Assembly (NCBI RefSeq): GCF_029855125.1
Contig: NZ_CP123229.1
Coordinates: forward strand, 310,001 to 374,000
Direction of reading: 5' to 3'
Source: Methylocapsa sp. D3K7
Lineage (GTDB): Bacteria; Pseudomonadota; Alphaproteobacteria; Rhizobiales; Beijerinckiaceae
DNA: 64,000 nucleotides
The position numbers and the translations under genes were made by a program. This document shows, piece by piece, positions 19,909-30,330 of the stretch (position 1 is the first letter of the stretch; every line of letters starts with the position of its first letter). Under the pieces are notes generated by a model that did not search any database, was not told where the DNA came from, and saw only the letters and a program-made list of their open reading frames with translations.

Positions 19909-20664
19909 CTAGCGCGTCTTGCCGAGAAACGCCGCGAAAGCGGCGCGGGCTTCGTCAGACTGCATCGCGATGGCAAACAGCCGCGCCTCTTCCGCGATCC
20001 GCGCTTGAATGTCTTCTGAGCCCCCGCGCATCAAGCGGCGCGTCGCGGCAATCGCCGCGCGAGGTTTTGCCGCAAGCCGCCCTGCCCGTTCGAGTGCGAC
20101 CCCGTGCAGCTCATGCGCCGGAACGATGGCATTGGCGAGCCCAAGCCGCAGGGCGTCGTCCGCACCGAATGTTTCTCCAAGCAGCAAAAACTCGGCCGCT
20201 TTCGCCATGCCGATCCGGCGCGGCAAAAGCAATGAAGACGCCGCCTCCGGCACGAGACCGAGATCGACGAACGGCATACGGAACAGTGTGTCCGGCGCGG
20301 CATAGACGAGGTCGCAATGCAGGATCATCGTCGCACCGATGCCGATTGCGATACCATCGATTGCCGCGATCAGCGGTGTTTCGCAAGCCGCGAGAGTCTT
20401 GATGAATGTGAAGGCCGGGAATTCCTTGAGTGCGGTAGCCCCATCGAGGAAATCGGCGATGTCATTGCCCGCCGTGAATATCCCGCCCGCCCCGGCAAAC
20501 ACGACGGCACCGATCGAAGAATCGCGGTCTGCTTGCCGCAAAGCCTCTGTCGCTGCTACATACATCGCGCCGGTCAGCGCGTTCTTTTTTTCCGGACGGT
20601 CAAAAGTCACGCAGAGGACTGCGCCGGCCTGCACAATCCTGACGTTGGGCATTTTCGTTTGCAT
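19909..20664 (-). CDS. Enoyl-CoA hydratase/isomerase family protein
   Basis: 251 residues starting MQTKMPNVRIVQ; its ATG overlaps the stop of the acyl-CoA dehydrogenase gene (ATGA). Crotonase-fold features are FDRPEKKNALTGAMY, the oxyanion-hole segment AGAGGIFTAGNDIADF, and IDGIAIGIGATMILHCDLVYA. These enzymes hydrate or isomerise enoyl-CoA. Coupled to the dehydrogenase, it supplies the next step of a fatty-acid or related CoA-ester degradation route in the cytoplasm. The exact substrate cannot be told. Confidence 0.9.
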   Translation of the reverse strand: MQTKMPNVRIVQAGAVLCVTFDRPEKKNALTGAMYVAATEALRQADRDSSIGAVVFAGAGGIFTAGNDIADFLDGATALKEFPAFTFIKTLAACETPLIAAIDGIAIGIGATMILHCDLVYAAPDTLFRMPFVDLGLVPEAASSLLLPRRIGMAKAAEFLLLGETFGADDALRLGLANAIVPAHELHGVALERAGRLAAKPRAAIAATRRLMRGGSEDIQARIAEEARLFAIAMQSDEARAAFAAFLGKTR

Positions 20665-22457
20665 CAGAGGTCCAGCGCGGCAGCGGCCGTATGCACGGAG
20701 CCAGCGCCACGTGTGACGGCTCGTTCGAGACCGCTCGCGCCCGTGGCGATATTCTCGGCGAAAAACCGCGCCGTCGCGATCCGCGCTCGCAATGCCGGAT
20801 CGCTGCTTCCCGCAGCGGAGAGCCGCTGCGCGGCAAGCGCGCCCTTGGCCAAAGCGGTGCCACCGCGCGCGAGCGCAAAAAGCCGCAAATAGGGTGTCGC
20901 GCCAGCGAGCGCGTCGCTGGGCTGCGTCTTGGATGCCTCCAATAGGAAAAGCGTGGCGCGTTCCAAAGAGTCTACGGCGTCCACCAAGCATGTATTCATA
21001 TCGCCAAAACTTTCGGCATTGATTTCACTCGCCGCCACAAGCGACGCTCGCATGTCGGCAATTTCCCGGCGCACCGTGTCGCCCTCCGATAGCCCAAGTT
21101 TTCGCTGCACGAGGTCGATGGCTTGAATGCCATTGGTACCTTCGTAGATAGCTGCAATCCTCGCGTCGCGGAGAAATTGCGCGGCGCCGCTCTCCTCGAT
21201 GTAGCCCATGCCGCCATGCACCTGAATCCCGAGCGAAGCCACCTCATTGCCAATGTCGGTGGAAAACGCCTTGGCGATGGGCGTCAACAAGGAGGCCCGT
21301 GCCAAGGCGTGTTCCCGCGCAACTGCATTTTTTTCGCGGCGCGACCGGTCGATCGACTCCGCCGTCAAGAGACAGATGGCCCGCGCCGCCGCCGTCATGG
21401 CTTTCATCGTCATCAGCATGCGCGCGACGTCAGGATGCAACACGATGGGACTCATCGTCTCGCTTCTGTCGCCGGCAGCATGACCCTGGCGTCTATCTTT
21501 TGCGTAGGCGAGCGCTTGTTGAAACGCACGCTCGGCGATCGCGACCCCTTGGACGCCGACATTGAGCCGTGCGCTGTTCATCATGGTGAACATGCAGGCG
21601 AGTCCCTTATTTTCCTCGCCGATGAGAAAGCCCACCGCGCCGCCGTGATCGCCATAGACCATCGTACATGTGGGCGAGGCATGGATCCCGAGCTTGTGCT
21701 CCAGCGAGGCGCAATAAACATCGTTGCGCGCGCCGAGCGTGCCATCGGCATTGACAAGAAATTTCGGCACCAGAAAAAGCGAGATGCCGCGTGTTCCCTT
21801 CGGCGCATTCGGCAAGCGCGCGAGCACGAAATGGACGATATTGTCCGTCATATCGTGCTCGCCATAGGTGATGAAAATCTTGGAGCCGACGAGCTTGTAG
21901 GTGCCATCCGGCTGACGCTCGGCCCTGGTTTTGAGCCCGCCCAAGTCGGAGCCCGCCTGCGGCTCCGTCAAATTCATGGTCCCGGCCCATTCGCCGGACA
22001 CGAGCTTGCCGAGATAGAGGGTCTTCAAGGCTTCGGTTGCGTGCGATTGCATCGCTTCGATCGCACCCAGCGTCAGCAGCGGGCAGAGGCTGAACGCCAT
22101 ATTCGCCGCATTCCAAATTTCGATGCAGGCTGTATTGAGAAGCACCGGTAAATCAGTGCCGCCATAGCTGGAGGGACCGGTGATCGCGTTCCATCCCCCA
22201 GCAGTCCATCGCCGGTAGGCCTCGGCAAAACCTGGCGCGGCCGTGACTTTGCTTGCGTTTAATTTCGCACCATGCTGATCGCCAATACGGTTCAAGGGTG
22301 CGAGGATGTTTTCGGCAAATTTCCCGGATTCGGTCAGCGTCGCCTCGGCAAATCCCTCGGCAAGATCCGCATAGACCCCGTCTTTATGCGCCAGATCGAT
22401 CCCCACCTCATGAACCATGCTGAAAAGAATATCGGCAACGGGCGCGCGATAGGTCAT
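20664..22457 (-). CDS. Acyl-CoA dehydrogenase with C-terminal extension
   Basis: 597 residues, longer than the ~380 of classical acyl-CoA dehydrogenases and typical of the AcdA/DmdC-like group with an extra C-terminal domain. FAD and substrate segments are AGTMNLTEPQAGSDL, KIFITYGEHDMTDNIVH and the C-terminal QVHGGMGYIEESGAAQFLRDARI followed by IYEGTNGIQAIDL. It oxidises acyl-CoA to enoyl-CoA and passes electrons to ETF; the ETF-ubiquinone oxidoreductase gene lies at 24707. It is translationally coupled to the hydratase gene downstream. Confidence 0.93.
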   Translation of the reverse strand: MTYRAPVADILFSMVHEVGIDLAHKDGVYADLAEGFAEATLTESGKFAENILAPLNRIGDQHGAKLNASKVTAAPGFAEAYRRWTAGGWNAITGPSSYGGTDLPVLLNTACIEIWNAANMAFSLCPLLTLGAIEAMQSHATEALKTLYLGKLVSGEWAGTMNLTEPQAGSDLGGLKTRAERQPDGTYKLVGSKIFITYGEHDMTDNIVHFVLARLPNAPKGTRGISLFLVPKFLVNADGTLGARNDVYCASLEHKLGIHASPTCTMVYGDHGGAVGFLIGEENKGLACMFTMMNSARLNVGVQGVAIAERAFQQALAYAKDRRQGHAAGDRSETMSPIVLHPDVARMLMTMKAMTAAARAICLLTAESIDRSRREKNAVAREHALARASLLTPIAKAFSTDIGNEVASLGIQVHGGMGYIEESGAAQFLRDARIAAIYEGTNGIQAIDLVQRKLGLSEGDTVRREIADMRASLVAASEINAESFGDMNTCLVDAVDSLERATLFLLEASKTQPSDALAGATPYLRLFALARGGTALAKGALAAQRLSAAGSSDPALRARIATARFFAENIATGASGLERAVTRGAGSVHTAAAALDL

Positions 22458-22593
22458 CGAGGTCTCCGTAAATGATCTGAACCGGGCGCGTTTGTCCTAT
22501 CCCGGTGGCAAACGAATCAACGCACGGCAAAGATGCATAGGCTCCTCTACATCCAGTCTCCTCTATATCAAACCCCCTGTGACCCTGATGCGC

Positions 22594-23208
22594 TCAGGCC
22601 ACTTTTAAATTCGCAATATCCCGTTGTGCGGCGCTCAGGGCCAGTGCCTTTGGCTCTGGCCCAATGGCGACGCCCTCGGCGCGCACAATCTCGATATCCG
22701 GGACGCCGATGAAGGCAAAAACGGATCGCAGATAGGTTTCTTGATGTTCGGCCGCCGCTGCTGGCGCCCCTTGGGAATAGATGCCCCCACGCGAGGACGC
22801 GATCACCACGCGTTTGCCCCATGCAAGCCCTTCGACGCCATTTTCCGTATAGCGAAAGGTTTTCCCCGCGACGAGGAACCGGTCAATCCATGCCTTAAGC
22901 TGACTGGCGATCGCGAAATTATACATGGGTGCGCCAATGACCACGACATCGGCTGCAAGGAATTCGTCCAAAATCTTGGCGCTGAGCGCGAGATCCTGCT
23001 GGACTTCCACGCTCGGGTTACCCGCTACCTGTTGCTGAGCGCCAAAAATGGAGCCAGACAGATGCGGCACGGGCTCGGCCGCGAGGTCCCGGTAGGTGAC
23101 TTCCAAATCCGGTGTGGCTTCACGCAGCTTGGCAACGACACCGGCGGAAAGCTGCCGGCTGACGGAATGACCGCCGAGAATGCTGGAGTCGACGTGGAGA
23201 AGTTTCAT
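22594..23208 (-). CDS. azoR: FMN-dependent NADH:quinone oxidoreductase/azoreductase
   Basis: 204 residues from [21 protein letters not shown], the phosphate-binding loop of the AzoR/AcpD flavodoxin-like family. [19 protein letters not shown] and [15 protein letters not shown] are also characteristic. AzoR reduces quinones and azo compounds with NADH. It is divergent from an HxlR-type regulator 81 bp away, a common pairing for quinone- or electrophile-responsive control; TAGCGCTA at 23242-23249 is a possible operator core, which is inference. Confidence 0.92.
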   Translation of the reverse strand: MKLLHVDSSILGGHSVSRQLSAGVVAKLREATPDLEVTYRDLAAEPVPHLSGSIFGAQQQVAGNPSVEVQQDLALSAKILDEFLAADVVVIGAPMYNFAIASQLKAWIDRFLVAGKTFRYTENGVEGLAWGKRVVIASSRGGIYSQGAPAAAAEHQETYLRSVFAFIGVPDIEIVRAEGVAIGPEPKALALSAAQRDIANLKVA

Positions 23209-23289
23209 GGCATAGTGCCTTTGCTGGTATATGTTTGTAACTAGCGCTATATGCGTGCCTAGCTGGAAGCCGCGCAAGGAGGCACTTTT

Positions 23290-23712
23290 TTGGAACCTGG
23301 TCACAAGCATGTGCCCGGCGAATGCAGCCGCATCGCACCCGTCCTATCGAGGATCGGCGACAAATGGACGATTTTGGTCGTCATGCTTTTGGGAGACGGC
23401 CCAATGCGCTTTAATGAGCTGCGCCGCCGTGTTGGAGGTATTTCCCAACGGATGCTCACGCTCACCGTTCGCGGGCTGGAGCGCGACGGTTTTCTCACTC
23501 GGACCGTGTTTCCGACGATTCCGCCGCGCGTCGATTACGAACTGACCCCGCTCGGGCATTCGCTGCTGACGCCAATCCAGCAGCTTGGAAGCTGGGCCAT
23601 GCAAAACATAGATTTGATTGAAGATGCGCAGCGTAGTTTCGATCATGCTTCGGAAAGAGATGCCGCCGCAAAAGCCCCGCTTCCAGCCGCGGGAATGAAT
23701 GGCTTCAAATGA
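23290..23712 (+). CDS. HxlR-family transcriptional regulator
   Basis: 140 residues from a TTG codon; the strong site AAGGAGG at 23276-23282, seven bases upstream, decides this start, and no ATG or GTG is suitably placed. The winged helix is typical: [47 protein letters not shown] is read in pieces as [20 protein letters not shown] and GISQRMLT. HxlR members often control divergent azoreductases in response to electrophiles. The stop overlaps the ATG of the tsaC gene. Confidence 0.9.
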   Translation: MEPGHKHVPGECSRIAPVLSRIGDKWTILVVMLLGDGPMRFNELRRRVGGISQRMLTLTVRGLERDGFLTRTVFPTIPPRVDYELTPLGHSLLTPIQQLGSWAMQNIDLIEDAQRSFDHASERDAAAKAPLPAAGMNGFK

Positions 23713-24701
23713 AACGCGAACGCAGCTCTGCTCTCTCGCCTTTGGCACGGACAATCGCCGCCGACGTGGCTGGAATTGCTAAGGCGGCGGCAATGATCCG
23801 CGCGGGCGGTCTTGCCGCGTTTCCGACCGAGACCGTTTACGGTCTCGCGGGAGACGCGACCTCGGACGCAGCTGTCGCCCGAATTTTTGCGGCGAAGGCA
23901 AGACCAAGTTTCAATCCCCTGATCGCGCATGTCGCAAGTCTTGACGCGGCCCTGGAACAGGGCACTTTCCGCACCGAAGCTCTGCAACTTGCCAAGGCAT
24001 TTTGGCCAGGTCCGCTCACTCTGGTGGTCCCATTGGCGCCCGGCGCGACGGTTTGTTCAACCGCACGTGCGGGTCTGGACAGCGTCGCCCTGCGTGTGCC
24101 GGTCCACCCGGTTGCGCTTGCATTGATTTCGGCCGTAAGGCGGCCCTTGGCGGCGCCCTCGGCCAATCGCTCTGGCCGGATAAGCCCGGTGACCGCCGCT
24201 CATGTCGCGGCGGATCTCGGCAATTCGATCGACCTTATTCTCGATGGCGGACAATCAGCGATGGGTCTTGAATCGACCGTCATCGCCTGTCTCGAAGATG
24301 GCCCGCGCTTGTTGAGGCCGGGCGCAATCGCGCGCCGCGAGATTGAAGCGGTGCTCGGCCACGCGCTTACCGAATCTGCCGGTCCGGCCGCGCTTCGATC
24401 CCCCGGAATGCTGGCCTCCCATTACGCGCCACGTGCGAAACTCCGGCTTGAGGCGAAGGAGTTGGAAAGCTGCGAGGCGGGCCTTGATTTCGGCGGCGTT
24501 TTTGGCGGGCGAGAAAATGTGCGGGATCTCTCGGCAAGCCGCGATCTTAAGGAAGCGGCCGCAAATCTTTTCGCGTTTTTGCATGAGCTCGATGCGCTCG
24601 GTCCTGCCCGCATCGCGGTTGCGCCGATCCCTCACGAAGGTTTGGGCGAAGCCATCAATGACCGACTGGCGCGCGCGGCGGCACCGCGCGGCGCCTCATA
24701 A
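23709..24701 (+). CDS. tsaC: L-threonylcarbamoyladenylate synthase (Sua5/YrdC)
   Basis: 330 residues, the longer Sua5 form with YrdC domain plus a C-terminal Sua5 domain. It makes threonylcarbamoyl-AMP for the t6A37 modification of ANN-decoding tRNAs. Signature parts: [51 protein letters not shown] and [14 protein letters not shown]. The C-terminal part has [14 protein letters not shown], characteristic of Sua5. It overlaps the HxlR gene by four bases. Confidence 0.95.
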   Translation: MKRERSSALSPLARTIAADVAGIAKAAAMIRAGGLAAFPTETVYGLAGDATSDAAVARIFAAKARPSFNPLIAHVASLDAALEQGTFRTEALQLAKAFWPGPLTLVVPLAPGATVCSTARAGLDSVALRVPVHPVALALISAVRRPLAAPSANRSGRISPVTAAHVAADLGNSIDLILDGGQSAMGLESTVIACLEDGPRLLRPGAIARREIEAVLGHALTESAGPAALRSPGMLASHYAPRAKLRLEAKELESCEAGLDFGGVFGGRENVRDLSASRDLKEAAANLFAFLHELDALGPARIAVAPIPHEGLGEAINDRLARAAAPRGAS

Positions 24702-24706
24702 TTCCC

Positions 24707-26386
24707 TCACATATTCGGATAGTTCGGGCCACCGCCGCCTTCGGGAGGCACCCAATCGATGTTTTGTGCCGGGTCCTTGATGTCGCAGGTCTTGCAGTGG
24801 ACGCAGTTCTGCGCGTTGATGACGAAACGCGGATCGCTCTTGGCCGCCTCGTTGCCATAGACCACTTCATAGACTCCCGCCGGACAATAGAGCCGCGCCG
24901 GTTCGCCATATTCAGGCAAGTTCCGGGCAATGGGAATCGAAGGGTCCTTCAGGTGCAGATGACAAGGCTGGTCTTCTTCGTGATTGGTGTTTGAAACAAA
25001 CACCGAAGACAGCGTGTCGAAGGTGAGCTTACCATCCGGTTTTGGATAGCGCAGCGGCGTCACGTCAGTAAGCGGTTTCAAGCTCGCATAGTCGGGTTCC
25101 CCGTGCCGCAAAGTGCCGAACGGCGACCTCCCAAAAATTTCGTTGATCCACATATCGAACCCGCCAAGCGCAATGCCCGCCCGCGTTCCATATTTCGACC
25201 ACAGTGGTTTGGCGTTGCGGACCTTGTAAAGATCGCGGCCGATGGCCGAGCTGCGCCACGCGTCCTCAAAGGCGGTCAGCTCATCATGCGCGCGTCCACT
25301 CTTGAGTGCGGCAGCGGCATGTTCGGCCGCGAGCATTCCCGAATAAATGGCGTTGTGCGAACCTTTGATGCGCGGCAGATTCACAAAGCCTGCTGCGCAA
25401 CCGATGAGGGCACCGCCGGGGAAGACGAGTTTTGGCACCGATTGCCAGCCGCCTTCGGTGATCGCCCGCGCGCCAAATGAAATCCGCTCGCCGCCTTGGA
25501 AAAGCGGCGCGATCTTGGGATGCGTCTTGAAACGCTGAAATTCGTCGAAGGGCGAGAGCGACGGATTTTCGTAGTTCAAATGGACGACGAACCCCACGGC
25601 GACGAGCCCGTCCTCGAAATGATAGAGAAACGAACCGCCGCCCGTGCGATTGTCGAGCGGCCAGCCAAAAGAATGCTGGACGAGACCCGGCATGTGCAAT
25701 GACGGATCGACACGCCAAAGTTCCTTCAGACCGATGCCGAATTTTTGCGGCTCGCACCCGGCGTCGAGATCAAACTTGGCGATCAGTTGTTTGGCGAGCG
25801 AGCCCCGCGCGCCTTCTGCGATCAAGGTATATTTGCCACGCAGTTCCATGCCCCGCGTAAAACCGCTCTTGAGCTGTCCATCGCGGGAGACGCCCATGTC
25901 ACCCGTTGCGATTCCCAACACCTCGCCAGCCGGTCCACGCAGGATTTCGGTCCCGGCGAATCCGGGAAAAATATCGACGCCCAGCGCTTCTGCCTTCTTG
26001 CCGAGAAAGCGCACCACATTGCCGAGCGAGCCGATGAAATTGCCATGATTGTTCATCAGGCGCGGCATGATGAAATTAGGCAGCCGGAGTGCGCCCGTTG
26101 GGCCCAGCACATAGAACCGGTCCGCCCTCACTTCGGTCGTGAGCGGCCTGTCTTTATCAGTACGCCACTCGGAAAGGAGCGCGTCGAGCGCGCCAGGATC
26201 GATGACCGCGCCGGACAAAATATGGGCTCCGAGTTCGGCGCCCTTTTCGACGACAACCACGGACAGGTCCGGATCGATTTGTTTAAGGCGAATCGCTGCG
26301 GCAAGGCCAGCGGGACCGGCGCCGACGATCACGACGTCAAAATCCATGCTTTCGCGCGGCGGCAATCTGATTCCTGCCTCGGTCAT
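24707..26386 (-). CDS. Electron transfer flavoprotein-ubiquinone oxidoreductase
   Basis: 559 residues. N-terminal FAD-binding motif DFDVVIVGAGPAGLAAAIRL and C-terminal ferredoxin-like [4Fe-4S] ligands in RLYCPAGVYEV and NCVHCKTCDIKDP. ETF-QO is a membrane-surface enzyme that passes electrons from ETF to ubiquinone and so links the acyl-CoA dehydrogenase of this window to respiration. Convergent with tsaC, with only five bases between the stops. Start may be the Met at residue 14. Confidence 0.96.
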   Translation of the reverse strand: MTEAGIRLPPRESMDFDVVIVGAGPAGLAAAIRLKQIDPDLSVVVVEKGAELGAHILSGAVIDPGALDALLSEWRTDKDRPLTTEVRADRFYVLGPTGALRLPNFIMPRLMNNHGNFIGSLGNVVRFLGKKAEALGVDIFPGFAGTEILRGPAGEVLGIATGDMGVSRDGQLKSGFTRGMELRGKYTLIAEGARGSLAKQLIAKFDLDAGCEPQKFGIGLKELWRVDPSLHMPGLVQHSFGWPLDNRTGGGSFLYHFEDGLVAVGFVVHLNYENPSLSPFDEFQRFKTHPKIAPLFQGGERISFGARAITEGGWQSVPKLVFPGGALIGCAAGFVNLPRIKGSHNAIYSGMLAAEHAAAALKSGRAHDELTAFEDAWRSSAIGRDLYKVRNAKPLWSKYGTRAGIALGGFDMWINEIFGRSPFGTLRHGEPDYASLKPLTDVTPLRYPKPDGKLTFDTLSSVFVSNTNHEEDQPCHLHLKDPSIPIARNLPEYGEPARLYCPAGVYEVVYGNEAAKSDPRFVINAQNCVHCKTCDIKDPAQNIDWVPPEGGGGPNYPNM

Positions 26387-26559
26387 CGCATCTATCAGGT
26401 TTAATCAAACGCCAAAAACGAAGCGATAGGCGTATATGATCGCGCATTGAACTTCAATGCGTGGGCGGATTGTCTATATAGTGTGGCAGCGCCATTTAGC
26501 CTGCAGAATGCTGACTGGAGTCGATACTTTATGGTTCCCTGCCTCGCAAATGAACGGTT

Positions 26560-27393
26560 TTGGCCGTGACCCAGCGGTTGGCCGGACTGCTTCGTTGGTA
26601 TGCCGATGTGGGCGTCGACCTCGCCGTTGATGCGGTGCCGCATGACCGCTTCGCCGAGACCCCGGCAAATAGCGAGGTTACCTCGTATGCAAGACAGCCG
26701 GCCCCGCCGCTGCCATCTGCTGCCGCAGCCGGCCCGCGGGTCATGCGCGAAGCCCCCCCCGCCCTCACGGCCGGTGCCATCGAGGCGGCCGCGCTCGACT
26801 CTGCCGCCGCCGCGCAAAATCTCGACGATCTTCGCGACAGCCTTTCACGCTTCGAAGGTTGCGGCCTGAAGGCCACCGCCACCCGGCTTGTCTTTGGGGA
26901 CGGCAATCCGGACGCAGAGATAATGATCGTTGGCGAGGCGCCCGGCGCCGATGAGGACCGGCAAGGCGTGCCTTTTGTCGGCCGCGCCGGACAATTGCTC
27001 GATAAAATGCTGGCATCGATCGATCTCGACCGCAGCAAAGTTTATATCGCCAATGTCGTGCCCTGGCGGCCGCCTGGCAATCGCACCCCGACGCCGCTTG
27101 AAACGGCGGCCTGTCTGCCCTTCACCCGCCGCCAAATCGAGCTGGTCGACCCGAAAATTCTGGTCTGCCTTGGGGCGGCGGCGGCCCAAACCCTCCTTGG
27201 CACTAAGGAAGGAATTATGCGGATGCGTGGGCGCTGGCTGTCTTATGCGGGGGGCGGGAAGGACATTCGGGCCGCCGCTCTACTGCATCCGGCCTATCTC
27301 TTGCGGCAGCCCGCGCAAAAAAGGCTGGCATGGCAGGACTTGCGGATGCTCGCCAAGGAAATCAAGCGCTTACAGCTGTTCGTGAATGACTAA
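26560..27393 (+). CDS. Family 4-type uracil-DNA glycosylase
   Basis: 277 residues; in-frame starts are TTG at 26560 or GTG at 26566, and neighbouring ATGs are out of frame. Core motifs are [25 protein letters not shown], read as [12 protein letters not shown] and [11 protein letters not shown], then [14 protein letters not shown] and [11 protein letters not shown]. It removes uracil from DNA. The first iron-sulfur site has the form EGCGLK (Cys-x2-Lys) where the thermophile family 4 enzymes have Cys-x2-Cys; I recall this as usual in alphaproteobacterial members, so the cluster may be altered. A ~90-residue Ala-rich N-terminal extension precedes the catalytic domain. Confidence 0.9.
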   Translation: MAVTQRLAGLLRWYADVGVDLAVDAVPHDRFAETPANSEVTSYARQPAPPLPSAAAAGPRVMREAPPALTAGAIEAAALDSAAAAQNLDDLRDSLSRFEGCGLKATATRLVFGDGNPDAEIMIVGEAPGADEDRQGVPFVGRAGQLLDKMLASIDLDRSKVYIANVVPWRPPGNRTPTPLETAACLPFTRRQIELVDPKILVCLGAAAAQTLLGTKEGIMRMRGRWLSYAGGGKDIRAAALLHPAYLLRQPAQKRLAWQDLRMLAKEIKRLQLFVND

Positions 27394-27521
27394 TGAATTG
27401 AAAGCTATGTGATAACAAAAATGCGATGACCATTACATTCACCTCAAATGGGTGATGTTGAGTTCAATCAATTATCATTAACCTCCCGGCATATTGCACT
27501 ACCGGACCAGAGGTTTCGATT

Positions 27522-27758
27522 ATGAGAATCGTGAATGCGGAGCTTTTAATGCCAACGGCGGAAGAGATAAAAAAAATTGTGAAAATGGCTTATGAAGCCG
27601 GTCGTGCAAAGGGCCGCGAAGAAGCGCTCTGCGAATTGCGGGGATTTACGGCGTCCCCCCTTGATGGGAATGCGGACGCTGACAACGCCGCCGGAACGAG
27701 AGGAGAGTCCGATCGCGAAGCAACCATTTATCAGATATTCACGGCAGGCAAATGCTAG
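27522..27758 (+). CDS. Small hypothetical protein
   Basis: 78 residues; AGAGG lies eight bases before the ATG. Begins MRIVNAELLMPTAEEIKKI with a charged, probably helical middle (YEAGRAKGREEALCELRG) and an acidic tail. No family recognised. About 190 bp of empty sequence separates it from the sedolisin gene on the other strand. Confidence 0.5.
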   Translation: MRIVNAELLMPTAEEIKKIVKMAYEAGRAKGREEALCELRGFTASPLDGNADADNAAGTRGESDREATIYQIFTAGKC

Positions 27759-27950
27759 TTTTTTGATGTTCGCGCTGCGAAAGTTTTTCATACTGATGAC
27801 GAACGGGCTGGCGTGGCCGCAGACCTAGGCATGCCCGAGGCTTTGGTGAGTTCCCGTGCGAACGCGGAACGCCGCCCTCGAATGAACCCCTAATCGGCTT
27901 AATCCTCAGAGACGGCACCCGCGTGGACGCTGCCGAGGCAACCGGTTAAG

Positions 27951-29891
27951 TCAGAACCCGGGTTCCGCTGCCAATTTTGCCACGTCGAGCACACCAGCAC
28001 CAGCCGCCGGACTATAGCCATTCGCACCATTATAAAACCAATTGTCGCCGGTTGTAATATATCTGATGGGGCCTCCCCCACGCCTTTTCGCGGCATTGTT
28101 GCGAATGAGATTATAAAGGGAGGTGTTGAGTAAGCCGAGTCTGCTGCTGGCGTTTTGGCAGAGGAGCGCCGTGACGCCATTCAACTGCGGTGAGACGAAG
28201 CTCGTGCCGCCGAAGGACGTAGCAGTGCCAAAGCCGTTAATGTCAGAGGTATAGTCGATGGAGTAGCCTGTGTTGAAATCGGCGTTTGCCGAGACGTCTG
28301 GGACGTTGCGTCCCTTGAAGCCGGCCGGGAGCGGCTGGCCTAGCACCCTTTGGCCCCTAGCGCTGGTCTTTATACCGGCGAGAGGTACAGCGTTTTTCCC
28401 TCTCGTGGTCATTTGATAGCTGGGAATGTTAAAAACAACGCTCACGCCGCCGCCACCGCCGATTGGAAAGATGCCGCCAAAGATGTCGCAGCTCTTAGGG
28501 GCTTCTCTTAAAGCCCTGCAGAGAGGTTTGAGGTAATCCTCGCCCCAGACACGCTCATTCGGGATATTGATGACAAATAATTTGGGTTCGCCGCGGATCG
28601 TGAGGACATATTGCTGCTTGCCTGGAAGGGTCGTGCCGCCCGCCGCGGTGATCGCTGGATCGCTCGCCGGATAATCGACCGTCACTGCACCGTCGGCGAT
28701 ACTCACACTGCCATCGACATCATAGGCGCCGTCATCGCCTGCGGCGGCGAACAGACTTTGCCCCTGAATGCCCGCCTGAAGGAATAACTCATGCATGGCT
28801 TGCGTGGTCGCAACCGTATCCCCTGTTGAAGGGTCGGTGACCGGATCGGACGATTCAAATCCTTCCCAAAGACCCCAGCTTGTCGAGAGGGTATCGGCCG
28901 CATTGTCGTCAATCGCTTGCGCAAAAGCATCAATATAGGGTTGCGAGCCTGTGTTGGGCGCCAAATAAACCCTGATCTTCGCTCCTGGCGCCACCCCTCC
29001 GGATTGCTCGACGTCGAGCGTGGTCTCGATGGAACCGGACGCATCACTGGGAGCGCCGGGGCCGCCATCGATATTGACGATCGTGATCCGCCCTGGATCA
29101 ACCGTGAGCCCGACCCTTTGCCAATAGGCGAAGGCATCGCTTGGCGTGAAATTCGCGAGAGAGACGATACCAAGTGTGCGTCCGGTCCCCGTAACGCCGG
29201 CATCGTAAAGCGGCTTTACATTGTAATATTGGGCGAAATCCGCGACCGTCAAAGAGCCAAAACTATTGATGATATTTGCGCTGCCATTTTGCCCGCGCTG
29301 CTGAGCGTCGCGCAAGATAGCCGGAGCCTGCTTGGCATGCGGCCGAAAGCGCGGCCTTGTGTCGAATCCAACGACAGCGGTCACGAGGCCAGTGACAGCA
29401 TCCGGCACTTTCGGACGCGTCAGCGGAGCGCGGAAACTATATGCGGATGTCCGGCCTTGCGCGGGAACGGCGAATTCATGCAACGTCACGCCGAAAGCAT
29501 GATCGATGTTCGCCGGCGTCCCCGTCGCGTGCAGCGTCAAGGAAGACGCCCGCGCGACGGTCAGGCCATAGCGTTTCAGGTTCGCGGCCACCTTTGCGGC
29601 ATCGGCCTCGGTCGGGCCGAATTGCGCCTTGAACTGTTGTGGCGTGAGAAACTTGTGAAATTGCGGGTCGCCGGCAGTCGTGAGCGCGCTGAGCAAGTTT
29701 TCCGCGCCATCGGGATCGCGCAGCCGCAAAACGACCGTTACCGAAATCTCGTTCTTGCTCGCGAGATTTTGCAGTGAGCCGCGATCTGTGGATTTGGGTG
29801 TGTCGGCCGACGGATAAGGCACCGCAGCTTGAGCCGCGGTCACACTCAGAACAAATGCGGCCGCAAGGAATTTGCACACTGACTGAGTCAT
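27951..29891 (-). CDS. Secreted S53 (sedolisin/kumamolisin) peptidase
   Basis: 646 residues: signal peptide (MTQSVCKFLAAAFVLSVTAA), pro-domain of the pro-kumamolisin type (residues ~35-175, with DPQFHKFLTPQQFKAQFGPT), then the catalytic domain. The Glu-x3-Asp pair is in GSIETTLDVEQSGG, and the nucleophile Ser in SFGGTSFVSPQLNG. The C-terminal calcium site resembles AGAGVLDVAKLA. Sedolisins are acid-active serine-carboxyl endopeptidases, here exported. Suits an acid-tolerant organism, which is inference. Confidence 0.94.
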   Translation of the reverse strand: MTQSVCKFLAAAFVLSVTAAQAAVPYPSADTPKSTDRGSLQNLASKNEISVTVVLRLRDPDGAENLLSALTTAGDPQFHKFLTPQQFKAQFGPTEADAAKVAANLKRYGLTVARASSLTLHATGTPANIDHAFGVTLHEFAVPAQGRTSAYSFRAPLTRPKVPDAVTGLVTAVVGFDTRPRFRPHAKQAPAILRDAQQRGQNGSANIINSFGSLTVADFAQYYNVKPLYDAGVTGTGRTLGIVSLANFTPSDAFAYWQRVGLTVDPGRITIVNIDGGPGAPSDASGSIETTLDVEQSGGVAPGAKIRVYLAPNTGSQPYIDAFAQAIDDNAADTLSTSWGLWEGFESSDPVTDPSTGDTVATTQAMHELFLQAGIQGQSLFAAAGDDGAYDVDGSVSIADGAVTVDYPASDPAITAAGGTTLPGKQQYVLTIRGEPKLFVINIPNERVWGEDYLKPLCRALREAPKSCDIFGGIFPIGGGGGVSVVFNIPSYQMTTRGKNAVPLAGIKTSARGQRVLGQPLPAGFKGRNVPDVSANADFNTGYSIDYTSDINGFGTATSFGGTSFVSPQLNGVTALLCQNASSRLGLLNTSLYNLIRNNAAKRRGGGPIRYITTGDNWFYNGANGYSPAAGAGVLDVAKLAAEPGF

Positions 29892-30087
29892 CCGGAATCC
29901 TCATAGGCCGATAATATCCTGGATAGCCGCCAAGCGTTCGCTATTTGCCTCATTCCCACCTATCCAGCAAGCTTCCGCAGCTGCCACGGCCTGAACGTTG
30001 GACCGCATAATGGCTAGGCGCGGCATGTATAAAGACGTGCTGGGACTGTCGCGACGGGCGAGAAAAGTCCCCTGGCGCCGAGGCCAC

Positions 30088-30159
30088 CTAACCACGCCGG
30101 TTGATCCACCAAAAACCAACCAAGAGGATGATCGCGACAATGATTCCTATACCTGTCAT
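30088..30159 (-). CDS. 23-residue single-helix membrane micro-protein
   Basis: A frame starting MTGIGIIVAIILLVGFWW and ending in basic residues INRRG, preceded by AGGAG six bases before the ATG. It is almost wholly one membrane helix. The good ribosome site is the main support; function unknown. Confidence 0.5.
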   Translation of the reverse strand: MTGIGIIVAIILLVGFWWINRRG

Positions 30160-30293
30160 TGCAGGCTCCTGCTTTATTTGTTTGCGGATAAGCACACAGA
30201 CCAGCGTCGCTAAATGTGCGCCTGCGCACAGCATAAAGACGTTTTGTCATTTAGATATGATCTCAATTAAGCACCTAAACATTTTTACAATGC

Positions 30294-30330
30294 CTGCGGG
30301 CGCCGTCCTTTCCTCCCAACGCGCCCGCAG
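30294..30330 (+). ncRNA. Hairpin with UCCUCCC loop, possible small RNA (core copy)
   Basis: Stem CTGCGGGCGC / GCGCCCGCAG (10 bp, perfect) around a 17-base loop containing TCCTCCC. The preceding ~35 bp (AAGCACCTAAAC, TTTTTACAATGCC) is also shared with a second copy inside the island at 51173. Conservation of stem, loop motif and upstream segment suggests a small RNA with an anti-Shine-Dalgarno loop rather than a simple terminator. Transcription direction is assumed. Confidence 0.45.
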